Assembly (NCBI RefSeq): GCF_947495925.1
Contig: NZ_CANMAU010000007.1
Location: forward strand, 124,001-188,000
Length of the DNA: 64,000 bases
From: an uncultured Algibacter sp.
GTDB taxonomy: Bacteria; Bacteroidota; Bacteroidia; Flavobacteriales; Flavobacteriaceae
Reading direction: 5' to 3'
A program made the position numbers and the translations under genes. Below are positions 44,854 to 53,112 of the stretch, piece after piece (position 1 is the stretch's first letter; the number at the start of each line of letters is the position of its first letter). The notes under the pieces are model-generated. The model was given only the letters and a program-made list of their open reading frames with translations, was not told the DNA's origin and did no database searches.

Positions 44854-46269
44854 TTATCGACGTTCCAAAAGTACAACATTTTCCACATGAAATGTTTGCG
44901 GGAACATATCGACAGCTTGGGTTTTAATTACTTTATATTGGGCATCCATTAATGCTAAATCTCTTGCCTGAGTAGCACTATTACAACTTACATATACTAC
45001 TTTTTTGGGAGCAATATTCAAAATTTGCTGTACCACATCTTTATGCATACCATCTCTTGGCGGATCGGTAATAATAACATCGGGTTCACCATGAGTTTCT
45101 ATAAAGGTAGCATTAAATACGTTTTTCATGTCTCCAACAAAGAATTCAACGTTATTAATGTTATTTAATTGTGCATTTTCTTTAGCCGCAATTATGGCGT
45201 CTGGTACAGATTCTACCCCAATAACTTTACTCGCCTGCTTTGATACAAACTGAGCAATGGTTCCAGTACCCGTATATAAATCATAAACGAGCTCACCACC
45301 AGTTAAACCAGCAAAGTCTCGCGTGATTTTGTAAAGTTCATAGGCTTGATTAGAATTGGTTTGATAAAAGGATTTGGCATTTATTTTAAATTTTAACCCT
45401 TCCATTTCTTCAAAGATATGATCGGCACCTTTATAACAAATGACTTCTTGATCGTAAATAGTATCGTTAGCTTTCTCGTTAATTACATATTGTAAAGATG
45501 TAATCTTTGAAAAGCTTTCGGCTATAAAATCTAAAAGTAACTCACGTTTTACTTTGTCGTCTTTAAAAAACTGAATCATCACCATAATATCACCTGTGCT
45601 AGAGGTTCTTATCATCATGGTACGTAACAAACCAGTTTGATTACGGGTATTGAAAAACTCTAAGTTGTTTTCAATAGCAAATGCCTTTACTGCATTTCTT
45701 ATTTCATTTGATGGATTGGCTTGTAGGTGGCATTTGTTTAAATCTAAAATTTTATCCCACATACCCGGAATATGAAAACCTAAAGCGTTCTTATCACCTA
45801 AGTCTTCATCCGACTGAATTTCTTCCAAGGTTAACCAACGACTATCACTAAAAGAAAATTCCATCTTATTTCTATAAAAGTATTGCTCTTTGGACCCAAG
45901 GATTGGAGTGACCTCAGGCAGTTCTATATGACCAATCCGGGTTAAGTTATTGGTAACTTCTTTCTGTTTGTAATAGAGTTGATGTTTGTAACCCATATCT
46001 TGCCATTTGCAGCCACCACAAGTTCCAAAATGCTCGCAGACAGGGTCCGTTCGTTTATCAGAAAGTTTATGAAAAGTAGTTGCTTTCCCTTCGTAATAGG
46101 CTTTTCGTTTTTTAAATGTTTGTACATCTACAACATCACCAGGTACGGCATTAGGTAAAAAAATCACTTTGCCATCGGGTGCTTTAGCAACAGTTTTACC
46201 TTTTGCTCCGGCATCTATGACCTCAATATTTTCAAAAACTTTTTTTCTCTGTTTACTTCTTCTAGACAT
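44854..46269 (-). CDS. rlmD: 23S rRNA (uracil-5-)-methyltransferase RlmD
   Basis: A 471-residue enzyme. An N-terminal TRAM domain (about 10-70) is followed by the 4Fe-4S cysteines CEHFGTCGGCKWQDM (about 78-92), and the C-terminal Rossmann domain has YDLYTGTGTIAQF and the catalytic Cys in VYVSCNSATQARDL (about 428-441). This is the pattern of RlmD/RumA-type SAM enzymes that make m5U in 23S rRNA. Position 1939 is assumed from the family. First gene of an operon with DUF6452 and DUF6048. Confidence 0.92.
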   Translation of the reverse strand: MSRRSKQRKKVFENIEVIDAGAKGKTVAKAPDGKVIFLPNAVPGDVVDVQTFKKRKAYYEGKATTFHKLSDKRTDPVCEHFGTCGGCKWQDMGYKHQLYYKQKEVTNNLTRIGHIELPEVTPILGSKEQYFYRNKMEFSFSDSRWLTLEEIQSDEDLGDKNALGFHIPGMWDKILDLNKCHLQANPSNEIRNAVKAFAIENNLEFFNTRNQTGLLRTMMIRTSSTGDIMVMIQFFKDDKVKRELLLDFIAESFSKITSLQYVINEKANDTIYDQEVICYKGADHIFEEMEGLKFKINAKSFYQTNSNQAYELYKITRDFAGLTGGELVYDLYTGTGTIAQFVSKQASKVIGVESVPDAIIAAKENAQLNNINNVEFFVGDMKNVFNATFIETHGEPDVIITDPPRDGMHKDVVQQILNIAPKKVVYVSCNSATQARDLALMDAQYKVIKTQAVDMFPQTFHVENVVLLERR

Positions 46270-46389
46270 GCTGCAAAAATAATAATAGCAACAAATAAAT
46301 ATGACTTTATTTCTATTAACTTTAAAGGAATTTAATATTATTCAAAAAATAAATGAACCTTTTTATTCTTTGGTCGTCTTTAGTATAGT

Positions 46390-46881
46390 ATGCAAGTTAT
46401 AAATATACATAAGCGAATTATTAATCAACCCAAAACGAAGGTTTCTAGTTTAATGAAAACCTTAGCAACTAGAGAAGATAGGATGTGGCCAAAAGATAAT
46501 TGGCCAGCTATGAAGTTTAAAAAAGGGTTGGAAGTAGGTGAGCAAGGCGGACATGGTATGATTAGGTATTCCATTAAAGGCTATAAAGAAGGAGAGTATA
46601 TTACCTTCGAATTCTTGAAGCCAAAAAGGTTTAATGGTATTCATAAGTTTGAAATTAGAGCATTAAATGAGGATATTACAGAAGTTAAGCATAGCATAAA
46701 GATGAAAACTGATGGTCTAATAGCTACTTTTAAGTGGATTTTGGTTATAAGATGGTTGCATGGTGCCTTAATTGAAAATGCCTTTGATACCATTGAAAAC
46801 AATTTTGTAGCGACTAAAAAATTTACGACATGGAGTTCTTGGGTATGTTTATGGCGATTTTTACTAAGACCAAGTAAGTGA
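46390..46881 (+). CDS. SRPBCC-like protein
   Basis: A 163-residue protein. The pattern of alternating beta strands (GMIRYSIKGYKEGEYITFEF, IHKFEIRALNEDITEVKHSI) with a long C-terminal helix resembles the START/SRPBCC hydrophobic-ligand fold, but no specific family is recognised. Its last four bases overlap the GTG start of a sigma factor gene, so it is part of that operon. A role in sensing or binding a lipid or hydrophobic signal is a guess. Confidence 0.6.
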   Translation: MQVINIHKRIINQPKTKVSSLMKTLATREDRMWPKDNWPAMKFKKGLEVGEQGGHGMIRYSIKGYKEGEYITFEFLKPKRFNGIHKFEIRALNEDITEVKHSIKMKTDGLIATFKWILVIRWLHGALIENAFDTIENNFVATKKFTTWSSWVCLWRFLLRPSK

Positions 46882-47414
46882 AAAAAGAAAGGGAAATCGA
46901 TAGTATTTTAGTTCAGCAATTTCAATCTGGTAAAAAAGATGCACTTGCTATATTGGTAAAACGATGGCATAAAACGTTTTGTGAAAAAGCCTATTGGCTT
47001 GTGAAAGATACTGATGTTGCCAAAGACATTGCACAAGATTCTTGGAGTGTGATAATTAGTAAAATAGATAGTTTAAAAAAACCAGATAGCTTTGGGAGTT
47101 GGGCGCTACGTATTGTTTATACAAAGTCGTTGGATTGGATTAAGGCGAATAAGAAGTTTAAAAATAACCTTGACGATTATAAGTATAATAGCACTGGTGT
47201 TGAGGATGATGAGAGTACGAATGTGGCTATAAAATTAAAACTAATTTCAGCTATAAATACACTACCTGCACATCAGAAAATGGTTATTAGGTTATTTTAT
47301 ACCCAAGAGTACTCGTTAATAGAAATTAGTTCTTTGCTTGATATATCGGTAGGTACTGTAAAATCAAGATTATTCCATGCTAGAGAACGATTAAAACAAA
47401 TTTTAAAAACATAA
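46878..47414 (+). CDS. ECF-type RNA polymerase sigma factor
   Basis: A 178-residue sigma factor starting with GTG, which overlaps the upstream TGA. Region 2 (about 15-80) includes KDTDVAKDIAQDSWSVIISK and FGSWALRIVYTKSLDWIK; region 4 (about 115-170) has LPAHQKMVIRLFYTQEYSL and IEISSLLDISVGTVKSRLFHARERLK. It would direct RNA polymerase to a small regulon. The following small membrane protein (DUF6768) is a possible anti-sigma factor. Confidence 0.9.
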   Translation: MKKEREIDSILVQQFQSGKKDALAILVKRWHKTFCEKAYWLVKDTDVAKDIAQDSWSVIISKIDSLKKPDSFGSWALRIVYTKSLDWIKANKKFKNNLDDYKYNSTGVEDDESTNVAIKLKLISAINTLPAHQKMVIRLFYTQEYSLIEISSLLDISVGTVKSRLFHARERLKQILKT

Positions 47415-47440
47415 TTATCTAATATATAAAAATAAAAGAC

Positions 47441-47827
47441 ATGAAAACATATAATGAAGACATAGATAAATTGATAAAAGAAACGTTAACTGAAGAAGAA
47501 GCTAAATTTTATGATGATTTAGATGAGCAAAATGTGTTCCAGATGGTATGGGGTTTATTTAAAGGAAAAAACAAGTGGATCATGTATCTTATGAATTTTA
47601 TGACTCTAGTGTTTTTTGGTTTATTCATCTATTGCCTAGTACAATTTTTTAATTCTGAAATAACTTTTGATCTAATTAAGTGGGCAACAGGAAGTCTTGT
47701 TTTTCTGATAGGCGTTAGTATGCTGAAAATTTTTGCCTGGATGCAAATGGATAAAAATGCCTTATTAAGAGAAATTAAACGATTAGAATTGCAGGTATCT
47801 TCACTCTCAGGAAGAATGTCTGACTAA
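47441..47827 (+). CDS. DUF6768 membrane protein, possible anti-sigma partner
   Basis: A 128-residue protein with a soluble acidic N-terminus (KETLTEEEAKFYDDLDEQ, about 14-31), two transmembrane helices (about 48-70 and 78-96) and a coiled C-terminal segment. DUF6768 genes regularly follow ECF sigma genes in flavobacteria, so an anti-sigma or sensor role is likely but unproven. Twenty-six bases separate it from the sigma gene. Confidence 0.75.
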   Translation: MKTYNEDIDKLIKETLTEEEAKFYDDLDEQNVFQMVWGLFKGKNKWIMYLMNFMTLVFFGLFIYCLVQFFNSEITFDLIKWATGSLVFLIGVSMLKIFAWMQMDKNALLREIKRLELQVSSLSGRMSD

Positions 47828-47853
47828 GGTTTTTAGAAATAATTAAAATTTGT

Positions 47854-47861
47854 TAATTTTG
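47854..47861 (+). promoter_or_regulatory. Bacteroidota -7 box before rocD leader
   Basis: TAATTTTG matches TAnnTTTG and would start transcription about 170 bases before the rocD ATG. The -33 element is poor. Confidence 0.45.
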
Positions 47862-48040
47862 GCGTTCCTAGGGATGATTTCTTTCCCACGCTGAATTTTC
47901 GACTCTTTCGAAAGGATAAAGGTAGATAAGGAATAGTTATTTTACTCGATAAGCGAGATTTAATTATTAATGTTTGCACCAATAAATGGTGTCAAACGGT
48001 GTCTTTTGTAAAGACATTAAACCTTAAATTATTTTTAAAA
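47862..48040 (+). promoter_or_regulatory. Hairpin-rich leader of rocD
   Basis: The 179 bases before rocD contain four local hairpins: GCGT/ACGC with GGGA/TCCC (47862-47891), CTCG/CGAG (47945-47957), GTTTGCACC/GGTGTCAAAC (47972-47997) and GTCTTT/AAAGAC (48001-48015). GGTGTC occurs twice, so the third stem has an alternative partner. No known riboswitch was recognised. An untranslated control region or small RNA is possible. Confidence 0.45.
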
Positions 48041-49285
48041 ATGGCTGTTTTAGACCAATTAACTTCGCAACAAGCGATCGATTTAGAAAACAAGTATGGT
48101 GCACATAATTATCATCCGTTGCCTGTAGTGTTGAATAGGGGAGAAGGTGTGTATGTGTGGGATGTTGAGGGTGCAAAGTATTATGACTTTCTATCGGCAT
48201 ATTCTGCTGTAAACCAAGGGCATTGTCATCCAAAAATTGTTAATGCTATGGTACAACAGGCGCAAACATTAACACTAACTTCAAGAGCATTTTACAATGA
48301 TATGCTTGGTCAATTTGAAAAATTCGCTTGTGAGTTTTTTAAATTCGATAAGCTTTTACCTATGAATACAGGTGCTGAGGCTGTAGAAACCGCACTAAAG
48401 CTATGCAGGAAATGGGCCTATGAGGTAAAAGGTATTGATGAAAATAGAGCTGAAATTATTGTTTGTGAGAATAATTTCCATGGTAGGACCACAACAATTA
48501 TTTCGTTTTCTAACGACTCTGTAGCACGCAAAAATTTTGGACCTTATACAAATGGATTCATAAAGATTGAATATGATAATTTAGACGCTCTAGAAGAGGT
48601 TTTAAAGAGTAATTCTAATGTTGCTGGATTTTTAGTGGAGCCTATACAAGGTGAAGCTGGTGTTTACGTACCTGATGCTGGATATTTAGCTAAGGCAAAG
48701 GCTTTATGTGAGAAGTATAATGTGTTATTTATAGCAGATGAGGTTCAAACAGGTATTGCTCGTACAGGAAAAATACTTGCTGTAGACCATGAAAACGTAA
48801 AACCAGATGTTCTTATTTTAGGTAAAGCTATTAGTGGTGGTGTTTACCCTGTATCTGCAGTATTAGCTAATAATAGTATTATGAATGTGATTAAGCCTGG
48901 AAATCACGGTAGTACTTTTGGCGGAAATCCGGTAGCAGCAGCGGTGGCTATGGCGGCTTTAGAAGTGGTTAGGGATGAAAGATTGGCTGAAAATGCATTT
49001 ACTTTAGGTGAATTATTTAGAAAGGAGTTAAATAAATATATTCAAACTAGTGGAGTCGTAAAATTAGTAAGAGGAAAAGGACTACTTAATGCTATTGTCA
49101 TAAATGATGATGAAGGAAGTAATAAAGCATGGGATATATGTTTGGCGTTGAAAGATAATGGTTTACTAGCAAAACCAACACATGGTAATATTATTCGGTT
49201 TGCCCCACCATTGGTGATGACCGAAGAACAGTTATTAGATTGTGTATCAATTATAATTAACACACTAAAGTCATTTGAAGATTAA
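48041..49285 (+). CDS. rocD: Ornithine-oxo-acid aminotransferase
   Basis: ATG at 48041 ([10 protein letters not shown]) is chosen over a GTG at 47999 that would run through the leader hairpins. The 414-residue class III aminotransferase has [23 protein letters not shown] near 105-127, the Asp of [14 protein letters not shown] and the PLP lysine in [19 protein letters not shown]. It moves the delta-amino group of ornithine to 2-oxoglutarate, giving glutamate semialdehyde for proline or glutamate. Full family length. A hairpin-rich leader precedes it and a strong terminator follows. Confidence 0.93.
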   Translation: MAVLDQLTSQQAIDLENKYGAHNYHPLPVVLNRGEGVYVWDVEGAKYYDFLSAYSAVNQGHCHPKIVNAMVQQAQTLTLTSRAFYNDMLGQFEKFACEFFKFDKLLPMNTGAEAVETALKLCRKWAYEVKGIDENRAEIIVCENNFHGRTTTIISFSNDSVARKNFGPYTNGFIKIEYDNLDALEEVLKSNSNVAGFLVEPIQGEAGVYVPDAGYLAKAKALCEKYNVLFIADEVQTGIARTGKILAVDHENVKPDVLILGKAISGGVYPVSAVLANNSIMNVIKPGNHGSTFGGNPVAAAVAMAALEVVRDERLAENAFTLGELFRKELNKYIQTSGVVKLVRGKGLLNAIVINDDEGSNKAWDICLALKDNGLLAKPTHGNIIRFAPPLVMTEEQLLDCVSIIINTLKSFED

Positions 49286-49308
49286 AGAGAAGCAAGGTAT
49301 TTATAAAT

Positions 49309-49336
49309 AAAAAAGCGACCATAGGTCGCTTTTTTA
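49309..49336. terminator. Bidirectional rho-independent terminator
   Basis: AAAAAGCGACC (49310-49320) pairs with GGTCGCTTTTT (49324-49334) around a three-base loop. It serves rocD and the convergent CCC-motif gene. Confidence 0.92.
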
Positions 49337-49357
49337 TACTCGTGGATAAAATAACTG

Positions 49358-49687
49358 TTATCCCATCATATCTTGTAATTGTTCTTGAAGCAACTCTTGA
49401 TCTTGTAATGTTTCCCAACCAAACATAGAAATCATAATTACGCAGAAAATTATATAAAGTACAGCTAATATAATTCCAATAATACCTAAAATTTTTCCAG
49501 TCTTTACATTTTGAAAACCCGTATAAGTATCTGGATTCTCTGCATATAGCTTTGCTGCTTTATTAGCCAAAACGATAGTTACAATGCCGAGAATTAAACC
49601 AATAATACCATAGCAACAGCATGTTGGGATTGATAAGATTCCTAATACTAAAATAAGTGTTGAATTGGGAAGTTTTTGTTGTTCCAT
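49358..49687 (-). CDS. CCC-motif small membrane protein
   Basis: A 109-residue protein with two hydrophobic segments (about 9-40 and 67-90). The IPTCCCYGIIGLILGI motif gives the family its name; NKAAKLYAENPDTY and a Gln-rich C-terminus follow. Common in flavobacteria and of unknown function. Ten bases downstream of the DUF2752 gene and probably in its transcript. Confidence 0.85.
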   Translation of the reverse strand: MEQQKLPNSTLILVLGILSIPTCCCYGIIGLILGIVTIVLANKAAKLYAENPDTYTGFQNVKTGKILGIIGIILAVLYIIFCVIMISMFGWETLQDQELLQEQLQDMMG

Positions 49688-49697
49688 TTTTAAGGTT

Positions 49698-49979
49698 TTA
49701 GTTGATTATAAAATTTTTAATTAAAAAACTTGATACAATTATTACGGCATTTAATATAGCCAAAATAGTAATTATTTTGGTACCTAACTTGAAATTTTGA
49801 AAAGCATTAATAATTATTAACCCCAAAAGAAGCATTAAAGTATAAATAGCAGGATACATATAAAAAGCTTCCAAAAGCTCGCCTTTTAGAATTAATGCTA
49901 CCGAACGTTGAATACCGCACCCAAAACACTCAAACCCCAAAAGTTTTTTGTTTAAACAAGGTAACATGTATTCTTCCAT
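49698..49979 (-). CDS. DUF2752 membrane protein
   Basis: A 93-residue protein with two membrane helices (about 41-62 and 68-90) and the GFECFGCGIQRSVALIL motif (about 15-31) that defines DUF2752. The paired cysteines look like a metal or redox site, but the function is unknown. MEEYM and MLPCLNKK are both possible starts; the first fits the family better. Pairs with the CCC-motif gene downstream. Confidence 0.85.
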   Translation of the reverse strand: MEEYMLPCLNKKLLGFECFGCGIQRSVALILKGELLEAFYMYPAIYTLMLLLGLIIINAFQNFKLGTKIITILAILNAVIIVSSFLIKNFIIN

Positions 49980-50113
49980 AAATACTAAAAGGATTAGGTT
50001 TAAAGGCTAAAATAATAAAAGTAAATGGATTTTAAATCGCTTCATTTATATGGGAAGTTTCTTTTTTTTTTAACTAATTAAACGAGTGATTTCTGATTTT
50101 TGGCGTAATTTGC

Positions 50114-50326
50114 ATGCAAAAGGTTATTAAAAATTGTATGAAGTATTTAAACTATATTCTTATTATAATCGGAGCATTTACGGCCATGTATGCCAAGGTT
50201 GGTGAACACGAAAATCAATTAATGTTGATGGGGGGCATTGTTTTGTTAATGATTGGAGTTTACAGAATCTCTAGGACTATTCCCAGTAGAAATGCGAATG
50301 AGAATAAAGAAGATCGCGAAAATTAA
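50114..50326 (+). CDS. Small two-helix membrane protein
   Basis: A protein of 70 residues (or 62 if it starts at the second Met, 50138) with two transmembrane helices, LNYILIIIGAFTAMYA and LMLMGGIVLLMIGVY, and a polar tail rich in Asn/Glu. No family recognised. The Smr gene starts five bases after its stop, so the two are co-transcribed. Confidence 0.7.
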   Translation: MQKVIKNCMKYLNYILIIIGAFTAMYAKVGEHENQLMLMGGIVLLMIGVYRISRTIPSRNANENKEDREN

Positions 50327-50331
50327 TTATT

Positions 50332-50895
50332 ATGAGTTTTGAAGTTGGTGATTACGTATTGGTGCTAGATGAAGACATGGCAGGTATTGTAAAGCATGTA
50401 AATAATCAAACAATTACTATTGAAACAGAAGAAGGATTTCTGATGAAATTTCAGGCTAATGAGTTAGTGAAACATGAAAAAAACCAAAGTTTAAAAACAG
50501 CTTTGTTTTCTGAAACATCTGTTAATGCTGTTGTGGCCGAAAAAGAACAACCAAAACGAAAACAACAAATTAAGAAAAGAGCTAAAGATCGTTATGAACC
50601 CACTCTAGAAGTAGATTTGCATATTCATCAATTAGTGAAATCGTCAAAAGGAATGGCAAAACATGATATGTTAACGCTTCAATTAGATACGGCTAAAAGG
50701 CAATTAGATTTTGCAATTTCAAAGCGTATTCAAAAAGTCGTTTTTATTCATGGTGTGGGTCAGGGAGTATTAAAATTAGAACTTGAGTACTTATTTGGAC
50801 GTTACAATAATGTAAAGTATTACGAGGCTAATTATCAAAAGTATGGTTTAGGCGCCACAGAAGTTTATATTTGTCAGAACGCATCATCTAATTAA
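50332..50895 (+). CDS. Smr/MutS-family endonuclease-like protein
   Basis: A 187-residue protein. An N-terminal SH3/KOW-like region (about 1-50; VGDYVLVLDEDMAGIVKHV) is joined by a lysine-rich linker to a C-terminal Smr domain (about 95-185) with LEVDLHIHQL and VVFIHGVGQGVLKLELEYLF. The DLH and HGxG motifs are those of Smr nucleases, linked to DNA recombination or to cleavage of stalled mRNA. Co-transcribed with the upstream membrane protein; its last four bases overlap the convergent gene. Confidence 0.86.
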   Translation: MSFEVGDYVLVLDEDMAGIVKHVNNQTITIETEEGFLMKFQANELVKHEKNQSLKTALFSETSVNAVVAEKEQPKRKQQIKKRAKDRYEPTLEVDLHIHQLVKSSKGMAKHDMLTLQLDTAKRQLDFAISKRIQKVVFIHGVGQGVLKLELEYLFGRYNNVKYYEANYQKYGLGATEVYICQNASSN

Positions 50896-51827
50896 TTAGT
50901 AAATTCAGGAGTTACTTTTCTTGTTTTTGATAATGCACTATTTACAAGTTTTCCAAAGTCATAGAAATCGGCCGAGATTATTTGAATATCAATATCTCTT
51001 AAAATTAAGGTGACTTCATATGTCTGACCAATGCTATGCTCTCTATATGCTGTGGCCTCAACTGTTGTAGATATTTTATCGTTTAAATAGTCTGCAATTA
51101 ACCGCTCTACACCCGTAATAGGATCTATTACTGAGCCACTTTGATCATTAGCAGGATTGTTGTCTTGAGAGTCATTTTCTTCATCTCTCGTTTTAACTCC
51201 ATCGTTATCATCGTCATCGTCTAAATAGTCAGGAATTGAATCTCCATCCGTATCTTGAGCATCACTTAGGTCTCCATCTCCGTTAGGGTCCGGGTTCTCA
51301 TCTTTAGTTAAGATATTATCTCCGTCATCATCAGCATCAATAAAATTAGGGATACCATCTCCGTCGGTATCATTGTTTTTTTCTTCATCAATATCTAAAA
51401 GGGCTGGTACACCATCGTTATCATCTTCTGTAAGAACTGTTTTTAAGATGGCCACACCGCTAGTACTTTCAATATCTTGTGTAATTATAACTTCTGAATT
51501 TGGAACATCATTGCAAAATAAATTACTAGGTAGATTTGTATTACTATACGTTCTATAATTAAAAGGGTTTGAAGTATTGATTGAGTAAGCTTTTTCAAAA
51601 ATACCATCCTCATCAACTTCAAGTATGTCATCTAAGGTAACCCCATTTAAAAACAAGGATAAAGATTCAGATGGATCTTCTTTGGTTTTATATAGCGTAA
51701 GATTGGTGCTACCACAAGACTCAAAAGTATCTTCAAAATCGAGTTCTACCGTAATAATATCACCATCGTTACATGAGTAAAATAGTATAAGTAGTAGAGT
51801 GATTAAAGTAAAAACTAACTTTCGCAT
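50892..51827 (-). CDS. Lipoprotein with thrombospondin type 3-like Ca-binding repeats
   Basis: ATG at 51827 gives a lipoprotein signal (MRKLVFTLITLLLILFYSC); an upstream ATG at 51863 is less likely. The 311-residue protein has a beta-rich N-terminal part and, at about 140-220, several D-rich repeats of the type DTDGDGIPNFIDADDDGDN. These are calcium-binding thrombospondin type 3-like repeats common in Bacteroidota outer-membrane proteins. A C-terminal globular domain with YREHSIGQTYEVTLILRDI follows. Function unknown, probably surface exposed. Confidence 0.8.
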   Translation of the reverse strand: MRKLVFTLITLLLILFYSCNDGDIITVELDFEDTFESCGSTNLTLYKTKEDPSESLSLFLNGVTLDDILEVDEDGIFEKAYSINTSNPFNYRTYSNTNLPSNLFCNDVPNSEVIITQDIESTSGVAILKTVLTEDDNDGVPALLDIDEEKNNDTDGDGIPNFIDADDDGDNILTKDENPDPNGDGDLSDAQDTDGDSIPDYLDDDDDNDGVKTRDEENDSQDNNPANDQSGSVIDPITGVERLIADYLNDKISTTVEATAYREHSIGQTYEVTLILRDIDIQIISADFYDFGKLVNSALSKTRKVTPEFTN

Positions 51828-51954
51828 GCTATTTGTTTTTGGCAAAAATAAAGGAATTGACAATTATAACGTATCATAATGATAATAATTTTATTTCAAG
51901 TATTTTTGAGGCGTATTTATAGATTTTAAATAAACGAAACTATAGTCGAATACA

Positions 51955-53112
51955 ATGAATAAAATGAAACGTGTTTACTTTGATAATGCTGCTACCACGC
52001 CTGTAAGAGAAGAGGTTGCAGAGGCTGTTTTTGAGGTTATGAAGACTAATTTTGGGAATCCATCTTCATCTCATAGTTATGGAAGATCTTCAAAGGTTTT
52101 GGTAGAACATTCGCGTAAAGTAATAGGGAAACACTTAAACGTATCGGCAGGGGAAATTATATTTACTTCTGGAGGTACCGAGGCAGATAATTTAGTCCTA
52201 AAAAGTGCTGTGAAAGATTTGAGTGTTACTCATATTGTAACGTCAAAAATAGAACATCATGCAGTTTTACATACTGTTGAGGCTCTAAAAAAAGACTATA
52301 ATATAAAGGTGAGCTACATTAATTTAGATAATAGTGGCTTTATAGATATAAATCATTTGGAAGCCTTATTACAGACAGAAGAGAAAACACTCGTGAGTTT
52401 AATGCATGTAAATAACGAGGTTGGAAACATTTTAGATATTAAGAAAGTATCTGAACTTTGTAAAACCTACAAGGCTTTGTTTCATACCGATGCCGTACAG
52501 TCTATAGGACATTATAATATGAATATGCAAGATATTAATATTGATTTTCTTGCTGCATCAGCTCATAAATTTCACGGTCCTAAGGGTGTAGGCTTTGCGT
52601 TTATTAGAAAGAATTCAGGTTTAGGACCACTGATTATTGGAGGTGAACAGGAAAGAGGTTTGCGAGCAGGAACAGAGAGCCTTCACAATATTGTAGGTAT
52701 GGAAATGGCTTTAAACTTAGCTTATAATGATTTAGATAAAGACAAAGATTATATAAGTGCTTTAAAGCAATATTTTATTGATCAAATTTCAAAGGAAATC
52801 CCAAATGCTAGATTTAATGCCGGTTCTGCTGATTTTGAAAAAAGCAGCTATACTATGGTAAACGTAAGACTACCTATTCCACCAGAAAAAGCATCTATGC
52901 TATTGTTCCAGTTGGATTTGAAAGGTATTGCTTGTTCTAAAGGAAGTGCTTGCCAAAGTGGCAGCATACAAAAGTCTCATGTGTTAACTGAAATACTAAA
53001 AGAAGAAGAATTGAGTAAACCATCTTTACGCTTTTCATTTAGTATTTATAATACAAAAGAGGAAGTTGATTATGTAGTAAGCGTTTTAAAAACTTTTATT
53101 TCAGAGCCCTAA
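51955..53112 (+). CDS. Cysteine desulfurase (NifS/IscS-like)
   Basis: A 385-residue class V PLP enzyme (or 382 from the Met at 51964). MKRVYFDNAATTPVREEV opens the protein, the PLP lysine is in AASAHKFHGPKGVGF (about 200-214) and the catalytic Cys is in ACSKGSACQSGS (about 323-334). It takes sulfur from cysteine for Fe-S clusters or thiolated tRNA. No scaffold genes are nearby, so the acceptor is open. Its stop overlaps the convergent TonB receptor by four bases. Confidence 0.9.
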   Translation: MNKMKRVYFDNAATTPVREEVAEAVFEVMKTNFGNPSSSHSYGRSSKVLVEHSRKVIGKHLNVSAGEIIFTSGGTEADNLVLKSAVKDLSVTHIVTSKIEHHAVLHTVEALKKDYNIKVSYINLDNSGFIDINHLEALLQTEEKTLVSLMHVNNEVGNILDIKKVSELCKTYKALFHTDAVQSIGHYNMNMQDINIDFLAASAHKFHGPKGVGFAFIRKNSGLGPLIIGGEQERGLRAGTESLHNIVGMEMALNLAYNDLDKDKDYISALKQYFIDQISKEIPNARFNAGSADFEKSSYTMVNVRLPIPPEKASMLLFQLDLKGIACSKGSACQSGSIQKSHVLTEILKEEELSKPSLRFSFSIYNTKEEVDYVVSVLKTFISEP

